From: CAZWSE01 sp964636575
GTDB lineage: Bacteria > Pseudomonadota > Alphaproteobacteria > Rhodobacterales > Rhodobacteraceae
Direction: 5' to 3'
DNA: 64,000 bases
NCBI GenBank assembly: GCA_964636575.1
Contig: CAZWSE010000001.1
Span: 62,001 to 126,000 of the forward strand
In this document: positions 25,239-33,842 of the stretch, in pieces
How positions within the stretch are numbered: position 1 is the first letter of the stretch
Layout of the letters: every line of letters starts with the position of its first letter
Made by a program: the position numbers and the translations under genes
The notes under the pieces: generated by a model
The model's database searches: none
Told to the model about the DNA's origin: nothing
Seen by the model: the letters and a program-made list of their open reading frames with translations, nothing else

Positions 25239-26210
25239 ATGCGTCGAATTGTCGAAACTTGTGTCGCCTTAATTCTTACTGCGACCCTTGCTGTTGCATC
25301 CCCCGACTTTTGGAAACACGAATGGCCGAAGACTGATTTCGGTAACACCTCGATCGAAAACTGGGTCGAGATTCTGTCTGGTGGTCCGCCAAAAGACGGC
25401 ATCCCCGCGATCAATTCTCCTAAGTTCAGCTACGCTGCCAAGGCGCGCGGTTTAAAACCGAACGAGCCGGTTATAACCGTTGCATTTGATGGTCAGCCCG
25501 AGCGTGCTTATCCAGTGCGTTATCTCATGTGGCATGAGATCGTGAACGATCAGATCGGTGGTGTCCCGATTGCCGTTACCTTTTGCCCATTATGCAATTC
25601 AGGAGTGACCTTTGACCGACGGACGAAGCTCGGCGTTTTGACGTTTGGCGTGTCTGGCAAGTTGCGCAATTCTGATATGGTCATGTTTGACCGCGAAACC
25701 GAAAGCTGGTGGCAGCAGGCTGTAGGTGAGGCGATTGTAGGCGACTTGACCGGTACCGAGCTTACTATGCTGCCCAGTTGGATGGAAAGTTGGGCGCAAT
25801 TCCGAGACCGTAACAGCCCTAACGCCTTAGTGATGGCCGAACCTGACACGGGGCGTGCCTATGGACGCAACCCCTATGCAGGCTACGACAGTTCATCCCG
25901 CCCATTCTTGTATAACGGAGAAATGCCGCCGCATGGTTTGTCGCCTGTCGAGCGGGTTATCCGCGTTGGTAACAGGGCTTGGCCGATGAAAGATGTGCGG
26001 TCCGTAGGAGAGATCAAACAAGCCGGTGTGACCATCAGTTGGGAAGCCGGACAGGCCTCTGCGCTTGATACTGCCGTCATTGCTAACGGTCGGGATGTTG
26101 GCTCGATACGGGTGCGCGACTCAAAGGGCGATGATGTTGTCCATGACGTAATGTTTGCCTTTGCTTTCCATGCGTTCTGGCCGGATGGTACTTGGATGCT
26201 GGCCCCTTAG
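25239..26210 (+). CDS. DUF3179 domain secreted protein
   Basis: The 323-residue product has a signal peptide (MRRIVETCVALILTATLAVA) and a DUF3179 domain with the diagnostic VTFCPLCNSGVTFDR (CxxC) segment, FGVSGKLRNSDMVMFDRETESW and YGRNPYAGYD. The function of this family is unknown; the paired Cys in a periplasmic protein could bind metal or form a disulfide. I used the ATG at 25239, preceded by GGGAGGA, rather than the upstream TTG, which falls in the ahcY terminator region. Its end overlaps the convergent HD gene by four bases. Confidence 0.85.
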   Translation: MRRIVETCVALILTATLAVASPDFWKHEWPKTDFGNTSIENWVEILSGGPPKDGIPAINSPKFSYAAKARGLKPNEPVITVAFDGQPERAYPVRYLMWHEIVNDQIGGVPIAVTFCPLCNSGVTFDRRTKLGVLTFGVSGKLRNSDMVMFDRETESWWQQAVGEAIVGDLTGTELTMLPSWMESWAQFRDRNSPNALVMAEPDTGRAYGRNPYAGYDSSSRPFLYNGEMPPHGLSPVERVIRVGNRAWPMKDVRSVGEIKQAGVTISWEAGQASALDTAVIANGRDVGSIRVRDSKGDDVVHDVMFAFAFHAFWPDGTWMLAP

Positions 26211-26809
26211 CTTGGGCTGAGTACCGATACGTACCCTTCCCGAATCACATCAGGATCATAGGCTTTACGTCCAAAGACCTCGCGCACCAAAGGCTCAAAG
26301 CTGTCCAGTGGGTCGCTGTCATAGTCTGGGTCAAACGACGCTTGGTCCCACCGTTCGCAAAAGGCGGCGCAGGTGTCATAGCAGGGGTGATCTTTGAACC
26401 TGTCCCGCGCGTTGCGGTCCCAGCCGTAGTGGTGCCCGTAGTAGAGCATTTGAAAAATGCCGTGGTGTTCGACTGTCCAAGCCACATCCCAACGCACGAA
26501 GGGCCGGATGACCTCCGCCGAGAACCGGTCATGGTTTTGCGGTGCCAACCCGTCGCCAATATCATGCAATAAGGCCCCGACGATCCAATCAATGTCTGCT
26601 CCTTCACGCCGTGCGCGTGTCGCGGATTGCAGCCCGTGTTCAAGCCGTGTGATCCGGTAGCCTTCCAACGTGGATTCACCGTGCCTGCGCAGTTCGTCCA
26701 GAATGCGGTCGGCGGTCATGGCGTGGAAGCTGTGTTCTTTCTCTGCCAGCAGATCATAGTCTTCTTTGGTGCCGTCTTTCATCTGGGTAAAGCTAACAGT
26801 TTCGGCCAT
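26207..26809 (-). CDS. HD domain protein (possible diiron oxygenase or phosphohydrolase)
   Basis: The 200-residue product has a clear HD core: RLEHGLQSATRA (His), IVGALLHDIGDGLAP (His-Asp), then TVEHHGIFQMLYYGHHYGWD (further His) and a distal Asp. The LEH-LQSA and HDIGD spacing looks like the PhnZ/MIOX group of HD oxygenases. However, the extra Glu that PhnZ uses to gate substrate is a Tyr in my alignment by eye, so the reaction is open. AAAAGGGA lies 10 bases before the ATG at 26809, which is why I prefer it to the upstream in-frame start at 26830. Confidence 0.75.
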   Translation of the reverse strand: MAETVSFTQMKDGTKEDYDLLAEKEHSFHAMTADRILDELRRHGESTLEGYRITRLEHGLQSATRARREGADIDWIVGALLHDIGDGLAPQNHDRFSAEVIRPFVRWDVAWTVEHHGIFQMLYYGHHYGWDRNARDRFKDHPCYDTCAAFCERWDQASFDPDYDSDPLDSFEPLVREVFGRKAYDPDVIREGYVSVLSPS

Positions 26810-26900
26810 TTGAGTGATCCCTTTTCGCATTTCTTGCGCAGAGCCTTGAAGCTTGCCTGCACAGTCGTTTTGTTAGGCACCAGCAAACAGGAAAACGCCA

Positions 26901-27644
26901 ATGTATGACACAAAATTCAACCGTCGGGTCCGTCGTTTGGTGTCATTTCTGATCACCGTGACGGTGTCAGTGGTCATTTGCGGGGGTGTGTATTGGTTGA
27001 TCACGGACCCTAAGTCTCCTTTGCCGGACGCGTGGAATCCGATCAGCCAGCTGGACGTTTCAGAGCCTTATACGATGTGGACCGACCTTAAGCTGTCTCG
27101 TGCTACCAAGGATTCCGGTTTGTGTTTGGCTGTGCTTGAGGATGCAGACGTGAGCATTTCCCCAATGGAGGATCTGATCGTATCTGACCAATGTGGCATT
27201 GAAGGGCGGGTGACGATGCGGTCGGTTGGGTCTGCGCGTGTAACCCCTGTTGAAACACGCTGCGCCGTTGCATTGCGCATGGCGATGTGGGAACGGCACG
27301 GTATTCAGGTTGCAGCGCAAGCTTATCTGGACCAGCCGGTCGCCCGCATTCATCACTTTTCAAGCTACAATTGTCGTGCGATGCGCACGGGTACAGGCGC
27401 CACGACGCGCATGAGTACCCACGCCACTGCAGATGCGATTGATGTGTCGGGGTTTACCCTTGCGGATGGTCAAATCATTGACCTTAGGCGGGATTGGGAA
27501 GGATCAGACAGTGAGGCTTTGTTCCTGAAAGCTGTCCGAGACAGTGCTTGTGACTGGTTTGTTACAACCCTGTCGCCGGACTATAACGCATTGCATGCAG
27601 ACCATTTTCACCTTCAAAACAAGGGATGGGGAACCTGTCGCTAG
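26901..27644 (+). CDS. Extensin-like C-terminal domain protein (LAS metallopeptidase-like)
   Basis: The 247-residue product has an N-terminal membrane anchor (about 12-33) and an extensin-like C-terminal domain. The pattern STHATADAIDVSGF at about 170 and HADHFHLQ at about 232 give a His-Asp-His set as in M15/LAS zinc peptidases that cut peptidoglycan peptides. Family members are widespread in alphaproteobacteria and often uncharacterised. Activity on cell wall is inferred from the motif only. The gene is divergent from the HD gene and followed by a DUF2853 gene. Confidence 0.82.
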   Translation: MYDTKFNRRVRRLVSFLITVTVSVVICGGVYWLITDPKSPLPDAWNPISQLDVSEPYTMWTDLKLSRATKDSGLCLAVLEDADVSISPMEDLIVSDQCGIEGRVTMRSVGSARVTPVETRCAVALRMAMWERHGIQVAAQAYLDQPVARIHHFSSYNCRAMRTGTGATTRMSTHATADAIDVSGFTLADGQIIDLRRDWEGSDSEALFLKAVRDSACDWFVTTLSPDYNALHADHFHLQNKGWGTCR

Positions 27645-27750
27645 CGCGGGTGAGTGAAAATTCCAAATTTTCCCTTTGTTAATACCTGAAATCGGCCCTA
27701 ATCTGCCCGAACAGCCAAATAATGGCGAAGTCCAATGTGGGAGAATTAGT

Positions 27751-28092
27751 ATGGGCAAACGTGATGAACTGATTGCTGTTTATGCAGACGATCTGAAAAA
27801 CAAATGCGGGATGACACCTGACATGGATCTGTTGACCAAAGTCACAATCGGCTGTGGTCCGGCAATCTACAACAAAGATGCCTCGACTGTTGCAGGCAGC
27901 CAGCCAGATGAGCTGGAAACTGTTAAAAACAACTTCCTGATGAAGAAATTGGGTCTGGCAGATAGCCCGGCGCTGATGGATGCCATCAAGTCTGTCTTGC
28001 AAACTTATGGCCAGTCCGAGCGCAACAAGTATCGCGCCGTGGTTTATTACATGCTGACAAAGCACTTCAACAAAGAGTCCGTTTACGGCTAA
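27751..28092 (+). CDS. DUF2853 family protein
   Basis: This 113-residue soluble protein (MGKRDELIAVYADDLKNKCG) matches the DUF2853 family of small helical proteins found in marine bacteria, with a conserved C-terminal segment YRAVVYYMLTKHF. No function is known. A Shine-Dalgarno GGGAGAA at 27739-27745 supports the ATG at 27751; the longer reading frame is upstream of it. It is followed by a strong terminator, so it may be monocistronic. Confidence 0.8.
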   Translation: MGKRDELIAVYADDLKNKCGMTPDMDLLTKVTIGCGPAIYNKDASTVAGSQPDELETVKNNFLMKKLGLADSPALMDAIKSVLQTYGQSERNKYRAVVYYMLTKHFNKESVYG

Positions 28093-28111
28093 GCTGTTGA
28101 AAATGAGTTAG

Positions 28112-28144
28112 AAAGCGCCTGCTGGTTAAGCGGGCGTTTTTTTT
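28112..28144 (+). terminator. Rho-independent terminator of the DUF2853 gene
   Basis: CGCCTGC (28116-28122) pairs with GCGGGCG (28130-28136), one T-G wobble, seven-base loop, extended by A-T pairs and followed by eight T residues (28137-28144). Confidence 0.9.
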
Positions 28145-28274
28145 ATGTGTTGCGTTTTAATGGCTTAACGATTGAGAAATTTGGCTATTGAGCGTAAGAC
28201 TTTGTTATCGGGCCAGGAGGCCGGAACCTAATTCAGTTACATGTGTGGTGGCCCAGTTTGGGAACACATGGGGG

Positions 28275-28304
28275 GAGGGGTTCTGGCGTTGGTCAGGACC
28301 CCTC
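28275..28304. terminator. GC-rich hairpin downstream of the DUF1761 gene
   Basis: GAGGGGTTCTG (28275-28285) and CAGGACCCCTC (28294-28304) form an 11-bp stem with one wobble and an eight-base loop, 14 bases past the DUF1761 stop. A loose T-rich tail follows on the plus strand only. The 28145-28274 interval upstream shows no gene. It may act as a barrier between convergent units. Confidence 0.5.
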
Positions 28305-28318
28305 TATAGTTTTAGGCA

Positions 28319-28714
28319 TTAGAACAACCCTAGGATTGCTCCCATTATTGCGCATCCGAACGTTGCGTATCCGCCGTCTATGATTGTCAGTTTGAACGGT
28401 CTCATTCCGTAGGCGTTGTTGATCATAATCCAGGGGCTGATGAAGAAAAGCCCGATCCCTAGCCCTGAAACCAGCCCTTTGCCAAAGCTCTCAATGCCTG
28501 AAAGTTCAAAGGTGTGCCGCATCATACCGGCAACCAAAAGCATCGCAAAAGCCGCTAAAACGTATGGAATAGGCGAAGACATGCCTTCGGGCTTGCCGTC
28601 TGGTCCCATCAATATACGCGCCGCATCCATCCAAGGTTTTGCCAAAACCATGTACCAGATTGCCCCAAACCCAAACCCTGCAACTGCTGCCACAAAAACC
28701 GAAAGAAATTCCAT
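28319..28714 (-). CDS. DUF1761 family membrane protein
   Basis: The 131-residue product has four hydrophobic segments and the DUF1761 pattern: an N-terminal FGFGAIWYMVLAKPWMDA, a middle helix YVLAAFAMLLVAGMM and the C-terminal GYATFGCAIMGAILGLF. The family is uncharacterised and predicted to sit in the inner membrane. It follows the tsaD-gpsA-YciI-EVE operon on the same strand after 57 bases and might be its last gene, but could have its own promoter. Confidence 0.8.
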   Translation of the reverse strand: MEFLSVFVAAVAGFGFGAIWYMVLAKPWMDAARILMGPDGKPEGMSSPIPYVLAAFAMLLVAGMMRHTFELSGIESFGKGLVSGLGIGLFFISPWIMINNAYGMRPFKLTIIDGGYATFGCAIMGAILGLF

Positions 28715-28771
28715 GTCTCTCTCCCTGTGCTGAAACGCAAAGGAAGTCTAAGCTGTGATGCCTGCATTTTC

Positions 28772-29191
28772 CTAGGGCTTTGTATTACCCAGATCGCAGA
28801 CCAAGGCCCATTCATCGGCTGTGACGGGCTGCACAGACAGTCTTGAATTCTTGACCAAGGCCATGTTTTCCAACCGGCTGTCTTCTTTGATCTGTGCGAG
28901 CGTTACCGGCGTCTCAAAGGGCCGCACGGCTTTGATATCTACACATTCCCAAGCCGGATTGTCGGTCGTGCTGTCGGGGTGTGCCTCTGCAATGACCTCA
29001 ACAATACCAACGACCGCCTTGTCGGATTGTGAGTGATAGAAGAACCCAAGATCCCCGATCTTCATCTCTCGCATGAAGTTGCGCGCCTGATAATTGCGCA
29101 CGCCGTCCCATTCTTCGCCCGCGTCGCCCTTTTTGACTTGCGCGTCCCAGCCCCAAGTGTCCGGTTCCGATTTGAACAACCAATAGGCCAT
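28772..29191 (-). CDS. EVE domain protein
   Basis: EVE domains are PUA-like modules that bind modified bases in nucleic acid. The 139-residue product begins MAYWLFKSEPDTWGWDAQVK and contains WDGVRNYQARNFMREMKIGD and GFFYHSQSDKAVVGIVEV, the standard single-domain EVE (thymocyte nuclear protein 1-like) layout. The start overlaps the YciI stop by one base (TAATG), so translation is coupled. Its neighbours include tsaD (tRNA modification), but a link is not shown. Confidence 0.92.
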   Translation of the reverse strand: MAYWLFKSEPDTWGWDAQVKKGDAGEEWDGVRNYQARNFMREMKIGDLGFFYHSQSDKAVVGIVEVIAEAHPDSTTDNPAWECVDIKAVRPFETPVTLAQIKEDSRLENMALVKNSRLSVQPVTADEWALVCDLGNTKP

Positions 29192-29463
29192 TATCCGATA
29201 ACCCGCTTCCATTCGATAAGCTCGACCGATTGGAATAGCCCTGCCTTGGCATAGGGGTCTGCATTTGCCCAGTTTTGCGCATCGGCCACTGATGGCAGAT
29301 CAAGTATAATCAAGGATCCAATCATATCCCCTCCGTCGCTGAGCAGCGGCCCTGCCTGCGCAATCCCGTCTGAGCTTTTGAGGTACGCCAAATGCGCGTC
29401 TCTGTTGGCTTTGCGAACTTCGATTGAGCCTTCTTTGTCTTTGGCGATCAGTGCGATCAACAT
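29191..29463 (-). CDS. YciI-like protein
   Basis: The 90-residue product is a YCII/DGPF-type ferredoxin-like-fold protein: HLAYLKSSDGIAQAGPLL and GSLIILDLPSVADAQNWANADPYAKAGLF are the family segments, with the conserved His and Asp. YciI-like proteins are small putative enzymes of unknown substrate. It lies four bases after gpsA and one base overlaps the EVE gene. Confidence 0.9.
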   Translation of the reverse strand: MLIALIAKDKEGSIEVRKANRDAHLAYLKSSDGIAQAGPLLSDGGDMIGSLIILDLPSVADAQNWANADPYAKAGLFQSVELIEWKRVIG

Positions 29464-29467
29464 GGCT

Positions 29468-30424
29468 TTATTCCTTTCTGAGTGGTCTGGCCAAAAGAGC
29501 GGCCATCGCGTCTTTGATGTTTATCGTTTGATCGAGCAGCCCGACAACTGTTGCGGTGATCGGCATATCGATGTTTGCGGCTTGCGCCTGTTTCAGAACC
29601 GCCCTTGCTGTTGCCGCACCTTCGACTGTGATGGTTCTGTCAAAAGGCTCGGACCGTCCGATGGCTTGTCCGAGACTATAGTTCCGTGATTGCGGTGACG
29701 TGCAGGTTAGCACCAAGTCCCCGAACCCGGATAAGCCGGCCAGCGTCTCTGGCGCTGCCCCTTTGTCTTTCGCGAACCGTATCAGCTCAGCGTACCCGCG
29801 TGTGAGCAGGGCCGCCCGCGCACTATCGCCATATCCGGCCCCGATTGCGGCCCCGCAAGCGATTGCCATCACGTTCTTGAGCGCCCCGCCGAGTTCTGCC
29901 CCGATGGTATCGTTCGTCGTGTAAATCCGGATATTGCCCTGTGTTAGGGTCTGTTGAAGGCCCTGCGCCACCTTTTCATCTTTGCAGGCGAGTGTGAGCG
30001 CTGTTGGTAACCCCGCCCCGATGTCTTGTGCAAAGCTTGGGCCGGTCAGAAGTGCGGCGGTCGCTGCAGGTTGTAGCCGTTCCAGCAAGGCGATTGGTCC
30101 TTCTCCCGAAGTCAGATCAATACCTTTGCAGCATGCGACTGCGGCTTTACCGGACAGGTCGATGTCATTCAAAAGTGACTGAAGCTGTTGCATGGGCACG
30201 GCCAGTAGGACCGTGTCAGATGCCAGTGCGTCTTGTATGTCTTCTGTGACCGAGAGCTGATCAGGGAAGGCTATTCCCTTTAATCGCAGTTTGTTTTCAC
30301 GGTCTTTCCGCATATCCCGCACGTGCTCAGCATTTCGCGCCCAAAGCGTGACGGGCATGTGCTGTCCCAATGCGACAGCCAAGCCTGTCCCAAATGCGCC
30401 GCCTCCGATGATGCCGAGCGTCAT
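29468..30424 (-). CDS. gpsA: NAD(P)H-dependent glycerol-3-phosphate dehydrogenase
   Basis: GpsA reduces dihydroxyacetone phosphate to sn-glycerol 3-phosphate for phospholipid synthesis. The 318-residue product has the N-terminal dinucleotide fold MTLGIIGGGAFGTGLA, the cofactor segment VTLWARNAEHVRDM, GPSFAQDIGAGLPTA, the catalytic Lys in GALKNVMAIACGAAIG and SRNYSLGQAIG in the C-domain. Length is normal. Its start overlaps the tsaD stop by four bases. Confidence 0.96.
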   Translation of the reverse strand: MTLGIIGGGAFGTGLAVALGQHMPVTLWARNAEHVRDMRKDRENKLRLKGIAFPDQLSVTEDIQDALASDTVLLAVPMQQLQSLLNDIDLSGKAAVACCKGIDLTSGEGPIALLERLQPAATAALLTGPSFAQDIGAGLPTALTLACKDEKVAQGLQQTLTQGNIRIYTTNDTIGAELGGALKNVMAIACGAAIGAGYGDSARAALLTRGYAELIRFAKDKGAAPETLAGLSGFGDLVLTCTSPQSRNYSLGQAIGRSEPFDRTITVEGAATARAVLKQAQAANIDMPITATVVGLLDQTINIKDAMAALLARPLRKE

Positions 30425-31518
30425 GCCTTGGCCCCCTTCTTTCCGCTTCCGATCAAGGCAGCGCTTTTTTGGTCCAGTGGCCAGCGTGGCCGTGCGGCGA
30501 GCATCATGTCATCCGTCAATCCGGCCTCAAACCGTTCAAGTCCGGCGTAGGCGATCATAGCTGCGTTGTCGGTACAAAGTGCGAGCGGTGGAGCCAGAAA
30601 ACCAGTGTCTGTTTCTGCGCAAATAGTCTCTAATGCGGTTCGAATGGTCTGGTTCGCAGCCACCCCGCCCGCCACAGCAAGCGTTCCAGTGTCGTTTGCT
30701 TCATCTATGTATATCGACAGCGCTTTCCGCGCTTTTTGTGACAGAACGTCCGCAACTGCCGCTTGAAAGCTGGCGGCAAGGTCTGCTTGATCCTGCGCCG
30801 TTAATCCGTGTTGTGCGGCAATTACCTTGTCCCGCGCCCGCAGGACTGCGGTTTTGAGGCCGGAGAAAGACATGTTGCAGTCGTCTCTGTCTGCAAGTGG
30901 TCTAGGGAGATTGAAGCGCTTTGCGTCGCCGGAAAGGGCCGCCTTTTCGATAGAAGGCCCGCCTGGTTGCGGCAGTCCTATAAGCCGTGCGACCTTGTCG
31001 AACGCTTCCCCCGGTGCGTCATCGATCGTGCCGCCAAGACGTGTGTAGTCATCATGCCCGCGCACGATCAGAAACTGGCAATGCCCGCCTGAAACCAGCA
31101 GCATGAGATATGGAAATTCGATCTGGTCGGTCAGCCGTGGCGTTAATGCATGTCCTGCAAGATGGTTAACCCCGATCAAGGGCAACCCAGTGGCTGCACA
31201 GATGCCTTTTGCGCACATAACACCTGATAAAACCCCCCCGATAAGGCCCGGACCCGCTGTTACTGCGACCGCATCTATGTCGGACAAGGTGGTTCCTGCA
31301 GCTTTTAACGCTTCTTCGACAGAGATATCGAGTTTCTCAGCGTGTGCCCGCGCTGCGATTTCCGGCACGACCCCGCCAAAGCCTGCGTGAAGTTGGGTTT
31401 GCCCGTAGACAATCGACGACAGAATTTTGGCGTTTCCAGACCCAGTTTTGCGCAAAACGGCCGCCGCTGTGTCATCACAACTGCTTTCCAGACCAAGAAT
31501 TGTGACTGTGTTCGTCAT
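30421..31518 (-). CDS. tsaD: tRNA N6-threonylcarbamoyltransferase TsaD
   Basis: TsaD transfers threonylcarbamoyl from TC-AMP to A37 of tRNA. The 365-residue product has the ASKHA fold with LGLESSCDDTAAAV at the N-terminus, the metal-binding GVNHLAGH (HxxxH), LLVSGGHCQF, DDAPGEAFDK and GGVAANQTIRTA. I used the ATG at 31518; an upstream in-frame start runs toward hemD. It is the first gene of a minus-strand operon with gpsA, YciI and EVE, and is divergent from hemD by 69 bases. Confidence 0.96.
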   Translation of the reverse strand: MTNTVTILGLESSCDDTAAAVLRKTGSGNAKILSSIVYGQTQLHAGFGGVVPEIAARAHAEKLDISVEEALKAAGTTLSDIDAVAVTAGPGLIGGVLSGVMCAKGICAATGLPLIGVNHLAGHALTPRLTDQIEFPYLMLLVSGGHCQFLIVRGHDDYTRLGGTIDDAPGEAFDKVARLIGLPQPGGPSIEKAALSGDAKRFNLPRPLADRDDCNMSFSGLKTAVLRARDKVIAAQHGLTAQDQADLAASFQAAVADVLSQKARKALSIYIDEANDTGTLAVAGGVAANQTIRTALETICAETDTGFLAPPLALCTDNAAMIAYAGLERFEAGLTDDMMLAARPRWPLDQKSAALIGSGKKGAKA

Positions 31519-31587
31519 GGGGCTACCGTTGTCAGATGTCTTGTTCGCAGGTATCACTTGAGACCTTGGCAAACAATCCCGGTGCCC

Positions 31588-32322
31588 ATGATGCCTGTTT
31601 CAGTTCTTTTGACCCGTCCGGCTGCCAGCGCTGCCCGCTTTCAAAAGCTGTTGCAGGATCGGCTTGCTGAACAGGTCGAGGTTTTTGTGTCCCCGCTGAT
31701 CGGTATTGAACCGTGTGTTTCTTCTATTGATCTGTCGGGCTATCAGGGCGTTGTGTTTACATCCTCGAACGCGGTGCGCGTTGCGACAGAGCTGATAGGC
31801 CACACTGACCTGCCTGCCTATTGCCTCGGCGTCCAAACCACTGCTTTGGCCCGTGAAAACGGATGGTCAGCGGTTCAGTATGGTCAAGATGCTCAAACAT
31901 TAATCACTGCGATTGCTAAAGGTCGTCCACCTGCACCCTTACTGCATCTGTCAGGCGTTCATACCCGTGGCAATGTCGCCGAGCATTTGACCGATGCAGG
32001 TGTTCTGACAGCCGCGCTTGAGATCTATGACCAGCCCGTTTTGCCACTTTCCCCGGAGGCAGAACGCTTGTTCGTAGGGGGAACCTCAATGATAGTTCCC
32101 CTTTTTTCTCCGCGCAGCGCCGCGCAGTTTTGTGCGACTGCGCCCTTTTCAGATGGCGCGGTCACTGTCGCGATCAGCGATGCGGTTGCCGGCTCTCTTA
32201 CTGAGCAATGGCGTGGTGGCGTCACAATTGCCGCTGCTCCTACGGCGGATGCAGTAATTGACGCGATTGAAATGCACGTCAAACGCTTGTCTCGGGTTGA
32301 GAGAACGGACGCTGGACAGTAA
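31588..32322 (+). CDS. hemD: Uroporphyrinogen-III synthase
   Basis: HemD closes hydroxymethylbilane to uroporphyrinogen III in tetrapyrrole synthesis. The 244-residue product is divergent in sequence, as is normal for HemD, but shows VLLTRPAASAARF at the start, GVVFTSSNAVRVATELI, LLHLSGVHTRGNVAEHL and AVAGSLTEQWRGGVTIAAAPT at the end. Two adjacent ATG codons (31588 and 31591) could start it. The genes downstream are the mitofilin-like and HemY-domain genes, a known alphaproteobacterial grouping. Confidence 0.88.
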   Translation: MMPVSVLLTRPAASAARFQKLLQDRLAEQVEVFVSPLIGIEPCVSSIDLSGYQGVVFTSSNAVRVATELIGHTDLPAYCLGVQTTALARENGWSAVQYGQDAQTLITAIAKGRPPAPLLHLSGVHTRGNVAEHLTDAGVLTAALEIYDQPVLPLSPEAERLFVGGTSMIVPLFSPRSAAQFCATAPFSDGAVTVAISDAVAGSLTEQWRGGVTIAAAPTADAVIDAIEMHVKRLSRVERTDAGQ

Positions 32323-32374
32323 GGTTAGCCCACGCGCTCGTGGTGGGTACGAGAATCGAAGGGGGTTGTAACTG

Positions 32375-33832
32375 GTGGCTAAGCGGACAACGGGGGGGCG
32401 AAAGCCCAAAACCAGCAGAACAAAGAAGACATCGGCAGCGAAAGCTAAGGCAACAGATGTTGTCGATAGCGTCGCAAATGATGTGACGGATGAGGTTTCG
32501 TCCAAGTTGGATAATGTAGCTGAGATAGCTGCTGATGCGGCGAATGACGTTGAAAGTGCACAGACGTCTTCGAACACCATTGATTCTAAAGAAGCTGACA
32601 AGCTGGAAGCGGAATTGACCAAAATTGATGAGGTCAGTGATCCCGCAGGTGATGCAACATCGACCGAAGAAATAGTCTACACAACCCCTGAAGCGGCCGC
32701 CGTAGAGCCCGTGGTTGTGCGCAAAGGTGGCTTTGTTCCGATGCTTTTGGGCGGCGCTGTCGCTGCTGGACTTGGATTTGCTGCCTCTGAAATGGACCTG
32801 TTAGGATCGGGCTCTTCTTCGGACTCGAATTCGACAGAACTGACGGCATTGACCGAACAAATCGAAAGCCAATCCTCGTTGATTGCAGCGCTTGAAGAAA
32901 AAGTTAGCGGCTTGTCGGACGCTGGTGCCGAGGACCCGAATGCCGAAGCGATCTCGTCTATCATTGCTGAAGTTGAGTCTGTCGCGGCCGAAGTGGAAAC
33001 TGTGACCGGTTCTATCGGTTCAGTCTCTGAGACCGTGACTGCTATCGACACCCGCCTGACCACTTTGGAAAAGGCTCCGATTGCCGAATCTGTTTCGCCT
33101 GCGGCTATTGAAGCTTACGAGCGTGAGTTGTCTCAGTTGGGCGAAAGCATTGCTGCCCAGCGCGCCGAGGTGGAACAGATGTTGTCTGAAGCCACCACTG
33201 CCGAAGCCAAAGAGAACGAAGCTTATGCCGCTGAATTGGCCGCGCTGACCGCAAGCATCGCGACCCAGCGTGAAGAAGTGGACCTGATGTTATCCAACGC
33301 TAAGGCCGTAGAAGAAGAGGCTGTTGCAGCGGCCAAGACCGCCGAAGTAAAGCTGGCCTTGTCTAATGTGGTCTCTGCGATTGATGCAGGTGACCCCTTT
33401 GACGCCGAACTGGCCGCCTTGGGCGAAGCTGGCGGTCCTGATATTCCTGATGCGTTGGTCGCTGTCGCTGAAACCGGTCTTCCGACCCTAAGCGCCTTGC
33501 AAGACAGCTTCCCTGCATTGGCCCGCCAAGCTCTGGCCTCTGCACGCGCGGAGGCGCCTGCAGAGGAAGGCAGTGGCGGCATCGGATCATTCTTGCAACG
33601 CAGTTTGGGCGCCCGTTCGACCACCCCGCGTGAAGGTGATGGTCCGGATGCGGTGTTGTCTCGTGCCGAGGCTGCCCTGAAAGACGGCGATGTTGAAACA
33701 ACCCTTTCCGAAGTTGAAAAACTTCCCGAAGGGTCCAAAACCATTATGGCCGATTGGTTGGCCCAAGCTGCTGCCCGACTGGAGGCCCGCTCTGCTGCGG
33801 ATGCTCTGGCGGCGAGCCTGAATACAAACTGA
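32375..33832 (+). CDS. Mitofilin/Mic60-like inner membrane protein
   Basis: The 485-residue product has a basic, Lys-rich N-terminus, an acidic linker, a membrane helix at about 115-135 (GGFVPMLLGGAVAAGLGFAA), a long coiled coil (about 165-330) and a conserved C-terminal mitofilin signature near ALQDSFPALARQALASA. Alphaproteobacterial Mic60 homologs shape intracytoplasmic membranes and are ancestors of the mitochondrial cristae organiser. It starts with GTG at 32375 after a G-rich Shine-Dalgarno (AAGGGGG). Its place between hemD and the HemY-domain gene is the classic alphaproteobacterial context. Confidence 0.85.
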   Translation: MAKRTTGGRKPKTSRTKKTSAAKAKATDVVDSVANDVTDEVSSKLDNVAEIAADAANDVESAQTSSNTIDSKEADKLEAELTKIDEVSDPAGDATSTEEIVYTTPEAAAVEPVVVRKGGFVPMLLGGAVAAGLGFAASEMDLLGSGSSSDSNSTELTALTEQIESQSSLIAALEEKVSGLSDAGAEDPNAEAISSIIAEVESVAAEVETVTGSIGSVSETVTAIDTRLTTLEKAPIAESVSPAAIEAYERELSQLGESIAAQRAEVEQMLSEATTAEAKENEAYAAELAALTASIATQREEVDLMLSNAKAVEEEAVAAAKTAEVKLALSNVVSAIDAGDPFDAELAALGEAGGPDIPDALVAVAETGLPTLSALQDSFPALARQALASARAEAPAEEGSGGIGSFLQRSLGARSTTPREGDGPDAVLSRAEAALKDGDVETTLSEVEKLPEGSKTIMADWLAQAAARLEARSAADALAASLNTN

Positions 33833-33842
33833 GGGGCCCGTT

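Noticed and set aside
26207..26809. Assignment as PhnZ phosphonate oxygenase
   Set aside because: The Glu that is typical of PhnZ is not in the matching place and no phosphonate genes are nearby.
28159..28175. TTAA and TTAAC pair near 28160
   Set aside because: Spacing is four bases and it is not placed before a plus-strand gene.
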